DNA of 64,000 nucleotides from DASQBT01 sp963746955. GTDB lineage: Bacteria > Pseudomonadota > Gammaproteobacteria > Burkholderiales > Thiobacillaceae. The translations under genes were made by a program, and so were the position numbers. Numbering within the stretch: position 1 is the first letter of the stretch; each line of letters begins with the position of its first letter. The notes under the pieces are model-generated. The model did not search any database and was not told the origin of the DNA. It was given only the letters and a program-made list of their open reading frames with translations. This document shows, in pieces, positions 8,576 through 17,051 of the stretch. The stretch spans positions 7,133-71,132 of the forward strand of contig CAVVDR010000008.1 of NCBI GenBank assembly GCA_963746955.1, read 5' to 3'.

Positions 8576-9807
8576 CCCGATCTCTCGGCTTTGCGCGCTA
8601 CGGCGACAAGCAGAACTCCCCCTTCTTCGAGGACTTCCTTGGCAGGCTGCTGGAGGAGCGCGACCAGATCGGCTTAAGCGATGCGATCCGCCAGATCGAT
8701 GCGCTGATGATCACCGTCGAGCCCGGCAACTCGCTGGCCTATGTGGGCGAGATCTGCCTGATGACCCCCTACCATTATCTGGTCACGCTGGAGTCGGAGT
8801 CCCACCTCACACACATCCTGCGCATCGACATGAGCGCGCCCGATATTCTGGTGCGCGAAGTGAAGGACCCCAACACGCGCGGCATATTCCGCAGCCTCAA
8901 TGAGGTCTATCCGATCGGCGCCAGCAAGCCGAATTCGCGCTACATGGGCGAAGTACTGCGGGTTGAAAACCTGCACGATGTGGCAGAGATGCAAAAGTCG
9001 CGCGACGTGCGCTTCTTCAACCAGGAACAGGTGCGCAAGCTGGAATTGCCGGGCAACATGGCCATCGTCAAGCCCAGCCCCTACACCCACAACATCGTCG
9101 GCTACTGGGAACGGCCGGAATCCCACATACGCATCTATGCGCTTGGACTGTCATCGATTCGCGACGACATCAACCGCGCCTATCAGGATGCCAAGGAAAC
9201 CCAGGCCAGGCTTGGCATCGACACGCTGCTGCTGCCCATCGACCACCTCGCCACGCGGGTCTACAGTCAAAATCGCGAAGCGGCAATCCTGGAATACTTG
9301 ACCCTGAGCAGCTATTACTACTGGGGCTCCTACGACATTGCTGCGCAGAACTCTTCGACCAATGTCACCAAGAGCGTGCACCACGCCAACGAACTGGAAT
9401 CACCGGCCAAGGTGTTTACCGCTGCCAACCATCCCTATTTTGTCAATCACCTGCTCAAGCTCCCCTCCCCCACCGAGCAGTTCGTGCGCAATTTCGGCCC
9501 GCGCCTGCATCACATTGCGGTGGCCGTGCGCGATGGCGAAACCGCCGGTGCAGCCAACATAGACCATGTAGTAAACAGCCTGCGCAACTGCGGCCAGGAT
9601 TTCCTCCTCGATGTGATCGGGTCCAGGGAAGAAGGTCTCAAGCAGGTCTTCTCCAGTGCCTCGGAATATTCTTCGCTGATTGTCGAATATGTACAGCGCT
9701 TCGGCGACTTCCAAGGCTTCTTCACCAAGCAGAATGTCGCCAACCTCACCCACGCCGCCGGGGTGGAGGAAAGCCTGCAAATGCTTGAGGCCGAAGCCGG
9801 AAGCTAG
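8572..9807 (+). CDS. VOC-fold protein resembling 4-hydroxyphenylpyruvate dioxygenase
   Basis: 411 residues. The N-terminal half (1-215) is not familiar. From about residue 218 the protein reads like the two VOC halves of a 4-hydroxyphenylpyruvate-dioxygenase-type enzyme: PIDHLATRV with His225, then GPRLHHIAVAVRD with His314, a V-N-S-L-R-N-C-G helix, and SLIVEYVQRFGDFQGFF with Glu372 followed by a C-terminal helix. The order His-His-Glu matches the iron-binding facial triad of that family. It is translationally coupled to the alpha-E gene, so it belongs to that operon functionally. Identity as a dioxygenase is inference: sequence similarity is low and the N-terminal half differs. Its place is normally held by a transglutaminase. 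Confidence 0.55.
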   Translation: MTRSLGFARYGDKQNSPFFEDFLGRLLEERDQIGLSDAIRQIDALMITVEPGNSLAYVGEICLMTPYHYLVTLESESHLTHILRIDMSAPDILVREVKDPNTRGIFRSLNEVYPIGASKPNSRYMGEVLRVENLHDVAEMQKSRDVRFFNQEQVRKLELPGNMAIVKPSPYTHNIVGYWERPESHIRIYALGLSSIRDDINRAYQDAKETQARLGIDTLLLPIDHLATRVYSQNREAAILEYLTLSSYYYWGSYDIAAQNSSTNVTKSVHHANELESPAKVFTAANHPYFVNHLLKLPSPTEQFVRNFGPRLHHIAVAVRDGETAGAANIDHVVNSLRNCGQDFLLDVIGSREEGLKQVFSSASEYSSLIVEYVQRFGDFQGFFTKQNVANLTHAAGVEESLQMLEAEAGS

Positions 9808-10135
9808 GTCCGACTGATCAAGACGCGGGAACATTCATGCTCTGCGTTGACTCCATAACCATCGTCCGCCGCGGGATCCACTCCGGGCGCCAAACAGGTC
9901 ATTAATCAATGCCGGGACTCACGCCGTTGCGCGCCGTGGCCGGCCTTGGTCATCGCATGCATGCCATCAACCGGGTAAAGTTATGGACGGTCGGCGCCGC
10001 TGATGGAGGATTACCCGTTACCATACGCGGGTTTCATGCTGGGGTAAGCTAGCGGGACATAGCCTTCGCATGTGACAGCGGACATCGACCACCGCCAGTT
10101 GGCCGGATCTCATTCAAGCCTTGGAATCAAGCTCT
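9808..10135 (+). other. Intergenic region without a convincing gene
   Basis: About 330 bases between the ATP-grasp operon and the Pat-like gene. Short frames are present but none has a convincing ribosome site or recognisable product. No clear hairpin with a T tail or promoter of canonical sequence was identified. It presumably carries the promoter of the downstream gene. Confidence 0.4.
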
Positions 10136-12814
10136 ATGACCCAGCACTATCTTCATCCCCTCCTCCACCCGCGTTCCGTGGCCGTGTTCGGCGCAAGCGA
10201 CCGGGAGGATTCCGTGGCCGGGATCATCTTCCGCAACATGGTTACGTCGGGCTTCCAGGGCCAGGTCTTCCCCATCAATCCCAAACGGCAGGAAGTGCTG
10301 GGGCATGCCTGCTTTGCGAACGCCGCCAATCTGCCTGAGACGCCCGAGCTGGCAATCATCGCCACCCCCGCTCCGACCATACCCGGCATTCTCGAAGACT
10401 GCGGCGCACGCGGCATCAGGAACGCCGTGGTACTGTCCGCCGGTTTTCGTGAAGTTGGCGAACTGGGCGCCGCACTGGAAGAGAAACTGGTGCATACCGC
10501 CAAGCGTCTGGGCATCCGCTTCATTGGACCCAACTGCCTGGGCATCCAGCGCCCGGCCATTGGACTGAACGCCACCTTCGCCTTGGGCACGGCGCTGCCC
10601 GGCGATCTTGCCCTGGTATCGCAATCCGGTGCCATCTGCACGGCGATGCTGGACTGGGCGTCATCCAACGGCATCGGGTTCTCCAGCGTCATTTCCACCG
10701 GCGCATCGGCGGATCTGGATTTCGGCGAATTGCTCGACTACCTGGCCTATGACCCGGCCACCAAGGGCATCCTCATGTACATCGAAGGCATCCGCGATGC
10801 ACGCCGCTTCATGAGCGCCCTGCGTGCCGTATCGAGGCTGAAGCCCGTGGTCATGGTCAAGGTGGGACGCGATGAAGCGGGCTCCAAAGCGGTGGCCTCC
10901 CATACCGGGGCGCTGGTGGGGTCAGACCTGGTTTTTGAGGCCCTGGTAAGGCGTGCCGGCGTGGTGCGGGTCAACACCATTCTGCAGTTGTTTGCCTGCG
11001 CTCGCGCACTTGCCGCCCACATCCACCCCACCGGCAATCGCCTGACCATACTCACCAATGGCGGCGGCCCAGGCGTCATGGCTACGGACCGTGCCGTGGA
11101 AATGCGGGTGAAACTGGCCGAACTGGCGCCCCAGACAATGGAGCAGCTCAATGCCTCGCTGCCGCCCACCTGGTCCCATGGCAATCCGGTGGACATCATC
11201 GGCGACGCGGGTGCGGAGCGCTATCGCGCCGCCATGGCAGCCTGCCTGGCCGACCCGGGCGTGGACGGCGTGCTGGCCATGCTCACGCCGCAGGCCATGA
11301 CCAAACCCACGGAGGCCGCCCAGGCCGTGGTAGAGGTGGCGAAGGGTTCCGACAAGCCGGTGCTGACCTGCTGGATGGGGGAAAACCAGGTGGCAGAGGG
11401 CCGCAAGCTGTTCAAGGAAGCGGGCATCCCCTACTTCACTACCCCCGAACCGGCAGTGGAGGTGTTTTCCTATCTCTCCGCGTTTTACGAAAACCAGCGC
11501 CTGCTGTTGCAAACGCCGGGACCACTCTCCCATGAGGAAGCGCCGGACGTGGAGGGCGCGCGCATGATCATCGAAGGCGCGCTGGCCCAGGGCCGGCACC
11601 TGCTCAACGAGGTGGAGTCCAAGGCCCTGTTGTCCGCCTTCCATATCCCGGTGGCCCAGACCAGCATTGCCCACAGCGCCACAGAAGCCATGCTCATGGC
11701 GCAGCAGATGGGCTTCCCCGTGGCCATGAAGATCAATTCCCAGCAGGTCAGCCACAAGTCCGATGTGGGTGGTGTGCGGCTGGGACTTTCCAACGGCCAG
11801 GCCGTGCGCGGCGCCTTCATGGGCATGATGGACGAAGTGCACAAACGCGTGCCGGACGCAATGCTGGATGGGGTGGTGATCGAGCCCATGGTGACCCGGC
11901 CCAATGCCAGGGAGGTGCTGGTGGGTGTGGTCAGCGATCCGGTGTTGGGGCCGGTCATTGCCTTCGGTGCCGGTGGCGTGGATGTGGAAGCTCTCCAGGA
12001 TCGAGCCGTGTCCCTGCCACCCCTCAATCGCTACCTGGCCAGCGACTTGATCAAGCGCACCCGGGTAGCCAGGTTGCTGGGGAAGTTTCGCAATCGCCCC
12101 TCTGCCAACTTTGCCGCGGTAGAACAAGTGTTATTGCGCGTCTCCGAAATGGTGTGCGAACTTCCCTGGATCGCCGAACTCGACATCAATCCCCTGCTAG
12201 TGGACGAAAACGGGGCCTTGGCCGCTGACGCGCGCATCGTCATTGCTGCGCGCCAACCTGGGTCGGACCGTTACCGCCACATGGCCATCCATCCCTACCC
12301 GGCCCATCTGGTGAGCCATTGGCAACTGTCCAACGGCATGGACGTTACCATCCGTCCCATTCGCCCGGAGGATGCAGAGATCACCCAGGCCTTCGTGCGT
12401 GGGCTGTCGGAGGAGTCCAAGTACTTCCGCTACATGAACGCCGTGCACGAGCTGTCCCCTGCCATGCTGGCCCGTTTGACGCAGATTGACTACGACCGGG
12501 AGATGGCCCTGCTGATGGTGACCAGCGTTGATGGACAGGAAGTGGAGATGGGCGTGGCGCGCTACGCGGTGGATGCATCATTTTCCCACGCCGAGTTCGC
12601 GCTTGTGGTGGACGACCGCTGGCAGCATCAAGGTATCGGCTACAAGCTCATGAATGTGCTCATGGACGTCGCCAGGAGCAAGGGCGTGAAAGTGCTGGAA
12701 GGGGAGGTGCTGAAGATCAACCACAAAATGCTGCGCCTGGTGGAAGGGCTGGGCTTTCGAATCGAACCCCACCCTGACGACGACAACATCAAGTACATCG
12801 TGCGTGAGTTGTAA
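10136..12814 (+). CDS. Pat-like protein: NDP-forming acyl-CoA synthetase fused to GNAT acetyltransferase
   Basis: 892 residues from ATG 10136 (a TTG five codons upstream is possible). Order of domains: CoA-binding Rossmann (HPRSVAVFGASDRED, residues about 5-130), succinyl-CoA-synthetase-like domains (about 150-460), an ATP-grasp domain (about 480-700, with QQMGFPVAMKINSQQVSHKSDVGGVRLGL-type sequence, and GVVIEPMV), and a C-terminal GNAT domain (about 720-892, IRPIRPEDAEITQAF and DRWQHQGIGYKLM). This is the architecture of the protein lysine acetyltransferase Pat/YfiQ. Unlike the enteric Pat, which has lost the ligase histidine, ASHTGAL here keeps a histidine at about position 256, so acyl-CoA ligase activity may remain. 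It stands alone between two operons. Confidence 0.85.
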   Translation: MTQHYLHPLLHPRSVAVFGASDREDSVAGIIFRNMVTSGFQGQVFPINPKRQEVLGHACFANAANLPETPELAIIATPAPTIPGILEDCGARGIRNAVVLSAGFREVGELGAALEEKLVHTAKRLGIRFIGPNCLGIQRPAIGLNATFALGTALPGDLALVSQSGAICTAMLDWASSNGIGFSSVISTGASADLDFGELLDYLAYDPATKGILMYIEGIRDARRFMSALRAVSRLKPVVMVKVGRDEAGSKAVASHTGALVGSDLVFEALVRRAGVVRVNTILQLFACARALAAHIHPTGNRLTILTNGGGPGVMATDRAVEMRVKLAELAPQTMEQLNASLPPTWSHGNPVDIIGDAGAERYRAAMAACLADPGVDGVLAMLTPQAMTKPTEAAQAVVEVAKGSDKPVLTCWMGENQVAEGRKLFKEAGIPYFTTPEPAVEVFSYLSAFYENQRLLLQTPGPLSHEEAPDVEGARMIIEGALAQGRHLLNEVESKALLSAFHIPVAQTSIAHSATEAMLMAQQMGFPVAMKINSQQVSHKSDVGGVRLGLSNGQAVRGAFMGMMDEVHKRVPDAMLDGVVIEPMVTRPNAREVLVGVVSDPVLGPVIAFGAGGVDVEALQDRAVSLPPLNRYLASDLIKRTRVARLLGKFRNRPSANFAAVEQVLLRVSEMVCELPWIAELDINPLLVDENGALAADARIVIAARQPGSDRYRHMAIHPYPAHLVSHWQLSNGMDVTIRPIRPEDAEITQAFVRGLSEESKYFRYMNAVHELSPAMLARLTQIDYDREMALLMVTSVDGQEVEMGVARYAVDASFSHAEFALVVDDRWQHQGIGYKLMNVLMDVARSKGVKVLEGEVLKINHKMLRLVEGLGFRIEPHPDDDNIKYIVREL

Positions 12815-12981
12815 GCGATCACAATGCAAGACTCTGCCGTGTGCGTCCTCCACCCGAAATCAATTTGTGGGCTCATGACAAACGCCTGTAATATGGCTTC
12901 CCTAGTATGCAGGCACCGCGGCATGCCTTGGAGCACAGGCGTTCCACTCTGGTGCAGTTGCGAAAAGATTGGCAATAATCT

Positions 12982-13018
12982 GGGATCTACGGTCCGGCTC
13001 ATTCTGCCCGTAGATCCC
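12982..13018. promoter_or_regulatory. Perfect 11-bp inverted repeat between pat-like gene and mrp operon
   Basis: GGGATCTACGG (12982-12992) and CCGTAGATCCC (13008-13018) are perfect complements around a 15-base loop. There is no T run, so it may be a Rho-dependent structure closing the upstream gene or an operator or leader element of the Mrp-Nuo operon that starts 94 bases later. A second small hairpin-like stretch (TCTGA...TCAGATTTT) follows at about 13048-13066. Confidence 0.4.
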
Positions 13019-13111
13019 GGCCTCCGGCGTATGTTCCGGCTGGGTCTGACCCGAATCAGATTTTGGCTTGGTTCATGCTATGGATCCTGAATCAACCACG
13101 GAGACCCTTTG

Positions 13112-13636
13112 GTGACCCCAAGTCCGGTTGCATCCTCAGCCGCCCCGAGTGCTTATCTAGTCGGATTTGCCGCCTGTCTGCTTACCTGGACCCTGCTCAC
13201 CGGCAGCCTGTCCGCCGATGAGTTGCTGCTGGGCGGCATTGTCGCCCTGGTTGTGGTGCTTGTCGCCGGGCCGCGCTTGGGATTGCTCTCCGGGCTCAGG
13301 CTGACGCCGCTGGCGCCCCTGCACATGTTGCGTTACCTCGGCTATTTCTTCTGGCAGTTGGCGCTGTCAAATTTCGACGTGGCGCGACGGGTCGTCTCGC
13401 CCGACCTGCCAATCAATCCAGGACTCGTGGAAGTGCACACTGGACTGACCTCGGATCTCGGCCGCATGCTGCTCGCCAACAGCATCACCTTGACGCCGGG
13501 CACACTGACGGTGGAGGCGGATGGCGATCGCATGTTGATCCACTGGATCGACTGCCCCGCGGACTGCGATCTGGAGAGCGCCACGCGCGCCATCGCCGCA
13601 GGTTTCGAGCAACGCATTTCGGGTTTCCTCAAATGA
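13112..13636 (+). CDS. mrpE: Mrp-type Na+/H+ antiporter subunit E
   Basis: 174 residues from GTG 13112, seven bases after CGGAGA; a TTG one codon earlier is less likely. Two or three N-terminal membrane segments (about residues 10-80) are followed by the typical MrpE sequence: YFFWQLALSNFDVARRV, LGRMLLANSITLTPGTLTVE and MLIHWIDCP. It is the first gene of the long operon and overlaps the next start by four bases (ATGA). MrpE is a small membrane subunit needed for assembly or activity of the heteromeric cation/proton antiporter. Confidence 0.9.
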   Translation: MTPSPVASSAAPSAYLVGFAACLLTWTLLTGSLSADELLLGGIVALVVVLVAGPRLGLLSGLRLTPLAPLHMLRYLGYFFWQLALSNFDVARRVVSPDLPINPGLVEVHTGLTSDLGRMLLANSITLTPGTLTVEADGDRMLIHWIDCPADCDLESATRAIAAGFEQRISGFLK

Positions 13637-13908
13637 ACTCCCCCAGTCTCAACCTGTTGGAAATCGCCTCGCTGTTTCTGCTCGGCGGTGCGCTGTTGTT
13701 GGGCTTCTTGCGCCTGGCACGCGGCCCGGCGGCGCCCGATCGCCTGGTCGCCGCCGACACCCTGGGCGTCATCGCTACCGCCGGGCTGGCACTGCTGGCG
13801 TGGCTGCTCGACAGCGCGCTCTATCTGGACGTGGCCCTGGTTTACGGCGTGTTGTCGTTCGTCAGCGTGGTGGCCCTGGCCCGTGCGGTCGAGGGAGAAC
13901 GGACATGA
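13633..13908 (+). CDS. mrpF: Mrp antiporter subunit F
   Basis: 91 residues with three membrane helices and the signature FLRLARGPAAPDRLVAADTLG in two conserved blocks, as in MrpF/MnhF. It overlaps mrpE at its start and mrpG at its end (both ATGA-type overlaps), so it is translated in a coupled series. Length is normal for the family. Confidence 0.9.
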   Translation: MNSPSLNLLEIASLFLLGGALLLGFLRLARGPAAPDRLVAADTLGVIATAGLALLAWLLDSALYLDVALVYGVLSFVSVVALARAVEGERT

Positions 13909-14210
13909 GGCTCGCGGCCGATCTGTTTCTCCTCGCCGGCGCGCTGCTTTGCCTGCTGGCCACCCTCGGCCTGTTGCGGATGCCCGACGTCTACAACCGC
14001 ATCCAGGCCGCCACCAAGGCCTCGACCCTGGGCGTGGTTTTTATTCTCGTTGGAGTCAGCCTGCTGCAACCCGGCTGGTGGCCCAAGCTGGTGGCCATCG
14101 CCGGCTTCATCCTGTTCACCAGCCCAGTCGGTTCCTCGACCCTGGCGCGCGCTTTCCACCGCGCGGGAGTGCGCGTCTGGCAAACCAAAGACAGGGCGGA
14201 GCGACCGTGA
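13905..14210 (+). CDS. mrpG: Mrp antiporter subunit G
   Basis: 101 residues starting MRLAADLFLLAGALLCLLAT. The family hallmark is GLLRMPDVYNRIQAATKAST with GVVFILVGV and FTSPVGSSTLARA, as in MnhG/PhaG. The ATG at 13905 lies inside the mrpF stop, and its TGA overlaps the GTG of the next gene, so a longer in-frame start further upstream is not needed. Three membrane segments are visible. Confidence 0.9.
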   Translation: MRLAADLFLLAGALLCLLATLGLLRMPDVYNRIQAATKASTLGVVFILVGVSLLQPGWWPKLVAIAGFILFTSPVGSSTLARAFHRAGVRVWQTKDRAERP

Positions 14211-14470
14211 TCGCCTGGACTAGCGTGCTGGTGGTGGCGTTGATGCTGGGCGCGGCGGTTCTGGTACTGCTGTTCGATAACCTGATCGCCGCCATCGCTG
14301 CATCCTCTGTCGTGTCGTTGCTGCTGTCCCTGCTCTACGTCCTGCTTGCCGCACCCGACGTGGCCTTGACAGAAGCCGCGGTCGGCGCCGGCCTGTCAGG
14401 CGCAGTGCTGGCCCTCGGCCTGCGCCGCCTGAGATTGATCAACCTGAACAAGGGGGAAAGCGATGCATAA
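14207..14470 (+). CDS. MbhD/DUF4040-like subunit (MrpA C-terminal-type)
   Basis: 87 residues from GTG 14207, whose start overlaps the mrpG stop. Three hydrophobic segments with LLYVLLAAPDVALTEAAVGAGLSGAVLALGLR-type sequence, read here as LLSLLYVLLAAPDVALTEAA then VGAGLSGAVLAL, match the DUF4040/MbhD domain. In MrpA this domain is the C-terminal extension; in Mbh/Mbx-type complexes it is a separate subunit as here. The separate gene supports assignment of the cluster to the Mbh/Mbx/Ehr supergroup instead of a plain Mrp antiporter. The longer open frame starting at 13688 is an artefact of frame overlap. Confidence 0.8.
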   Translation: MIAWTSVLVVALMLGAAVLVLLFDNLIAAIAASSVVSLLLSLLYVLLAAPDVALTEAAVGAGLSGAVLALGLRRLRLINLNKGESDA

Positions 14471-15149
14471 GCTTGCCTCCCTGCTCTTCGCCGTCGGGCT
14501 GGCCGCCCTGCTCATGGCACTGGCGGCGCATTTGCCGCTGGGCGCAACGCCGATGACCATCGGTCACGCGAGCCTTGATCGCGGACCGGGTGAAATCGGA
14601 TCGGCCAACATCGTGACGTCGGTGGTGCTGGCCTATCGCGGCATTGACACGCTGGGTGAACTGGCCATCCTGTTCGCCGCAGCCAGCATCGCCGGCATGG
14701 TGCTCAGCCCTGCCATCCGCTCCCAACACAACGCCGACACCAAGCCCCGCACGCCGGCCGGGCTGGTGCTGCGCGCCGGTTCCGATCTGCTGTTTCCGCT
14801 CTTGCTCACGGTGGGTTTCTATATCGTTGCCCACGGCCACCTCACACCCGGCGGTGGTTTCCAGGGCGGCGTGGTGCTGGCGGCGGCGTTTTTTGTGTCT
14901 TTCCTGGCGCGTGCCGATCGACTGCCCAAACCGGCTGCGTTGATCCTGATGGAAGGCTTGGCCGGTGCGGCCTTTATCGGCATCGGTCTCGCCGCCATGC
15001 TCGACGGCGGCCCCTTCCTGCGACTTCTGCTGGACAAGGGTACGGTCGGCCACCTCATATCGGCTGGCAGCCTGCCCCTGCTCTACCTCGCGGTCGGCCT
15101 CAAGGTCGGTGCCGAACTATCCGACCTGCTCGCGCATCTGGCGGAATGA
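14463..15149 (+). CDS. mrpB: Mrp antiporter subunit B (MnhB/MbhE-F-like)
   Basis: 228 residues. The N-terminal part (about 1-90) resembles the MbhE-type extension with SANIVTSVVLAYRGIDTLGE, and the C-terminal part (about 95-228) is the MnhB domain with LLTVGFYIVAHGHLTPGGGF and QGGVVLAAAFFVSFLAR. Six to seven membrane helices are visible. It overlaps the preceding DUF4040 gene by eight bases. It forms part of the Na+/H+ translocating module. Confidence 0.85.
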   Translation: MHKLASLLFAVGLAALLMALAAHLPLGATPMTIGHASLDRGPGEIGSANIVTSVVLAYRGIDTLGELAILFAAASIAGMVLSPAIRSQHNADTKPRTPAGLVLRAGSDLLFPLLLTVGFYIVAHGHLTPGGGFQGGVVLAAAFFVSFLARADRLPKPAALILMEGLAGAAFIGIGLAAMLDGGPFLRLLLDKGTVGHLISAGSLPLLYLAVGLKVGAELSDLLAHLAE

Positions 15150-15150
15150 A

Positions 15151-15618
15151 ATGAACCTGAATCCCCCCGATCTGATCCTTGTCCTGGTCGCTGGCGGCGT
15201 CGGCCTCGTCGCCATCGGCGCAGTCGGTCTGGCCGTGTCGCGTCACCTGTTGCGCCTGGTGTTGGCCCTGGCTATTGCCGAATGCGGTGTCAACCTGCTG
15301 CTGGTGCTGGCCGGCTACCGCTGGGACGCGGTGGCCCCGATCCTGACCGGCGCGGTCGTGACCCGGCCCATGGTCGATCCGGTGCCGCAGGCCTTGGTGC
15401 TGACGTCCATCGTCATCGGTGTCGGCGTACAAGCCCTGGCCGTCGCGCTGATGATCCGCATCAAGGAAGCCTACGGCACGCTGGACATCCGCGAACTGAA
15501 GACACGGGTGGAACAGGACATTTGCGGCGAGGCCGGCATTGCGCCGCCCCAGAGCATCAATTCGCCGCGACCCGGCCAGACCTTACCGGTGCCGGTCACC
15601 GCAAGGGAGTCCGCATGA
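15151..15618 (+). CDS. mrpC: Mrp antiporter subunit C (NuoK-like)
   Basis: 155 residues from ATG 15151, one base after the mrpB stop. Three NuoK-like membrane helices fill residues 5-105, including LLRLVLALAIAECGVNLLLV, which carries the Glu typical of MrpC/NuoK, and VDPVPQALVLTSIVIGVGVQ. The soluble tail after about residue 110 is longer than usual. Its stop overlaps the mrpD start. Confidence 0.9.
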   Translation: MNLNPPDLILVLVAGGVGLVAIGAVGLAVSRHLLRLVLALAIAECGVNLLLVLAGYRWDAVAPILTGAVVTRPMVDPVPQALVLTSIVIGVGVQALAVALMIRIKEAYGTLDIRELKTRVEQDICGEAGIAPPQSINSPRPGQTLPVPVTARESA

Positions 15619-17051
15619 ACAGCCTCGCGCTGCCGGTGGTACTGCCATTGCTCGGCGCCTTCCTGATGCGCCCGCTCAGTCTTGCTTCGCCGCGGCTGGC
15701 GGGCTGGACCGGCCCGCTGGTGCTATTGGCTTGCATTGGGCTATTGGGTTGCATCGCCCTGCTTGCTGACGGCCAACCGGTCATGGCGGCAATTGGCGGT
15801 TACGCGGCCCCCTTGGGCATCGTGTTCTATGCCGATTCCGTGGCCCTGCTATTTGCGCTCGCGGTGCCGCTCTTCGCGCTGCTGTTGTGGCCGCGCGAAA
15901 GCGGCGATCGGGTCAGCGCGCTGATGCTGCTGCTGGTCGGCTCCGGCATCGGCATGGCGATTTCCGGCGACCTGTTCAATATCTTCGTGTTCTACGAACT
16001 GCTCTCGGTCGCCTCCTTCGGCCTGGTCGCGGCGAGCGGCAACGCACGCACCTATGCCGCGACGCTGCGCTATCTGCTGGTAAGCGGCTTTGCCTCGGTG
16101 CTGGCGCTGCTCGGAATCACCCTGGTCTATACCCAGACCGGTACGCTCAACCTCGCGCATCTGTCGGCGCTGGCGCCAACCCATCTCGCCAATCCGATCG
16201 GCCTGGCTGCCTTTACCTGCCTGTTGCTCGGCTTCGGGGTCAAGGCGGAGTTGTTCCCTGTCAATGCCTGGGTGCCGGAGGTCTACGCCACCGCGCCGAA
16301 GCGGGTCTCCGCATTGCTGGCGGGGGTCGTGTCCAAGCTGTCGATCCTGGCGCTATTGCGCCTGCTGCTGCTGATCTTTGATCTGCCCGAGGCGCGCCAG
16401 ATGTTGCTGGTCCTCGGTTTGATCGGCTTGGTGAGCGGTGAGCTGGCGGCTTGGCGTGCGCGCGATCTGCCGCGCATGCTGGCCTATTCGTCCATCGGGC
16501 AACTCGGCCTGTTGTTCATTGCCCTGTCGATACCCGGTGAGGCCGGTCTGGTCGCAACTTTGGCCGTGGCCCTGCACCATCTGGTGCTGAAGCCCGCGCT
16601 GTTCCTCCTGGCGGAACGCTGGAGCGGCGGACTCGACGGTCTCGCCGGTGCCGGCCGCCAGGCGCCGCTGGCCGCTGGCCTGTTCACGCTGTTCGCACTG
16701 TCCCTGGTGGGCGTACCCCCGCTGCCCGGCTTCTGGGCAAAGCTGTTGCTGCTGCTGAGTCTTGGGCAGAATGAGGGTCTGCTGGCCCAGGTCGCCATGG
16801 CCGGCGTGCTGTTGATGACTGTGGTCGAAGCGCATTACCTGTTCCGCTCGGTGGGACTGCTGTATGCGAAGGTGGATCGCCCTGCGACCCCGCATCGCAC
16901 CAGCGATGTGGCCGTAGCCAGCCTGCTCGGTGTGCTGCTGGTTGCCAGCGTTCCTCTCATGCCGATCCTGGCCGACACCTTTGCCACCATGGCCAGGCAG
17001 GTTGCGGATTTGCCCGCCTACCGTACGCTGATCCTGGGAGTCGCGCCGTGA
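15615..17051 (+). CDS. mrpD: Mrp antiporter subunit D (NuoN-like)
   Basis: 478 residues, a 13-14-helix proton-conducting subunit of the NuoL/M/N family. Conserved features: FVFYELLSVASFGLVA with the helix-5 Glu, LLLGFGVKAELFPVNAWVPE with the helix-7 Lys, and LPRMLAYSSIGQLGLLFIAL and HHLVLKPALFLLAE around the broken helix 12. ATG 15615 lies inside the mrpC stop and its TGA overlaps the next GTG. A frame extending upstream to 15282 is not the real start. It forms an ion channel of the antiporter-like module. Confidence 0.9.
   Translation: MNSLALPVVLPLLGAFLMRPLSLASPRLAGWTGPLVLLACIGLLGCIALLADGQPVMAAIGGYAAPLGIVFYADSVALLFALAVPLFALLLWPRESGDRVSALMLLLVGSGIGMAISGDLFNIFVFYELLSVASFGLVAASGNARTYAATLRYLLVSGFASVLALLGITLVYTQTGTLNLAHLSALAPTHLANPIGLAAFTCLLLGFGVKAELFPVNAWVPEVYATAPKRVSALLAGVVSKLSILALLRLLLLIFDLPEARQMLLVLGLIGLVSGELAAWRARDLPRMLAYSSIGQLGLLFIALSIPGEAGLVATLAVALHHLVLKPALFLLAERWSGGLDGLAGAGRQAPLAAGLFTLFALSLVGVPPLPGFWAKLLLLLSLGQNEGLLAQVAMAGVLLMTVVEAHYLFRSVGLLYAKVDRPATPHRTSDVAVASLLGVLLVASVPLMPILADTFATMARQVADLPAYRTLILGVAP

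Noticed and set aside
10922..12127. A 401-codon minus-strand frame across the Pat-like gene
   Set aside because: The opposite strand encodes clear ATP-grasp and CoA-ligase motifs; this frame is rich in His and Gly with no family pattern.
13688..14206. An N-terminal extension of the DUF4040 protein
   Set aside because: The upstream part overlaps mrpF and mrpG in other frames; the GTG at 14207 overlapping the mrpG stop is the sensible start.
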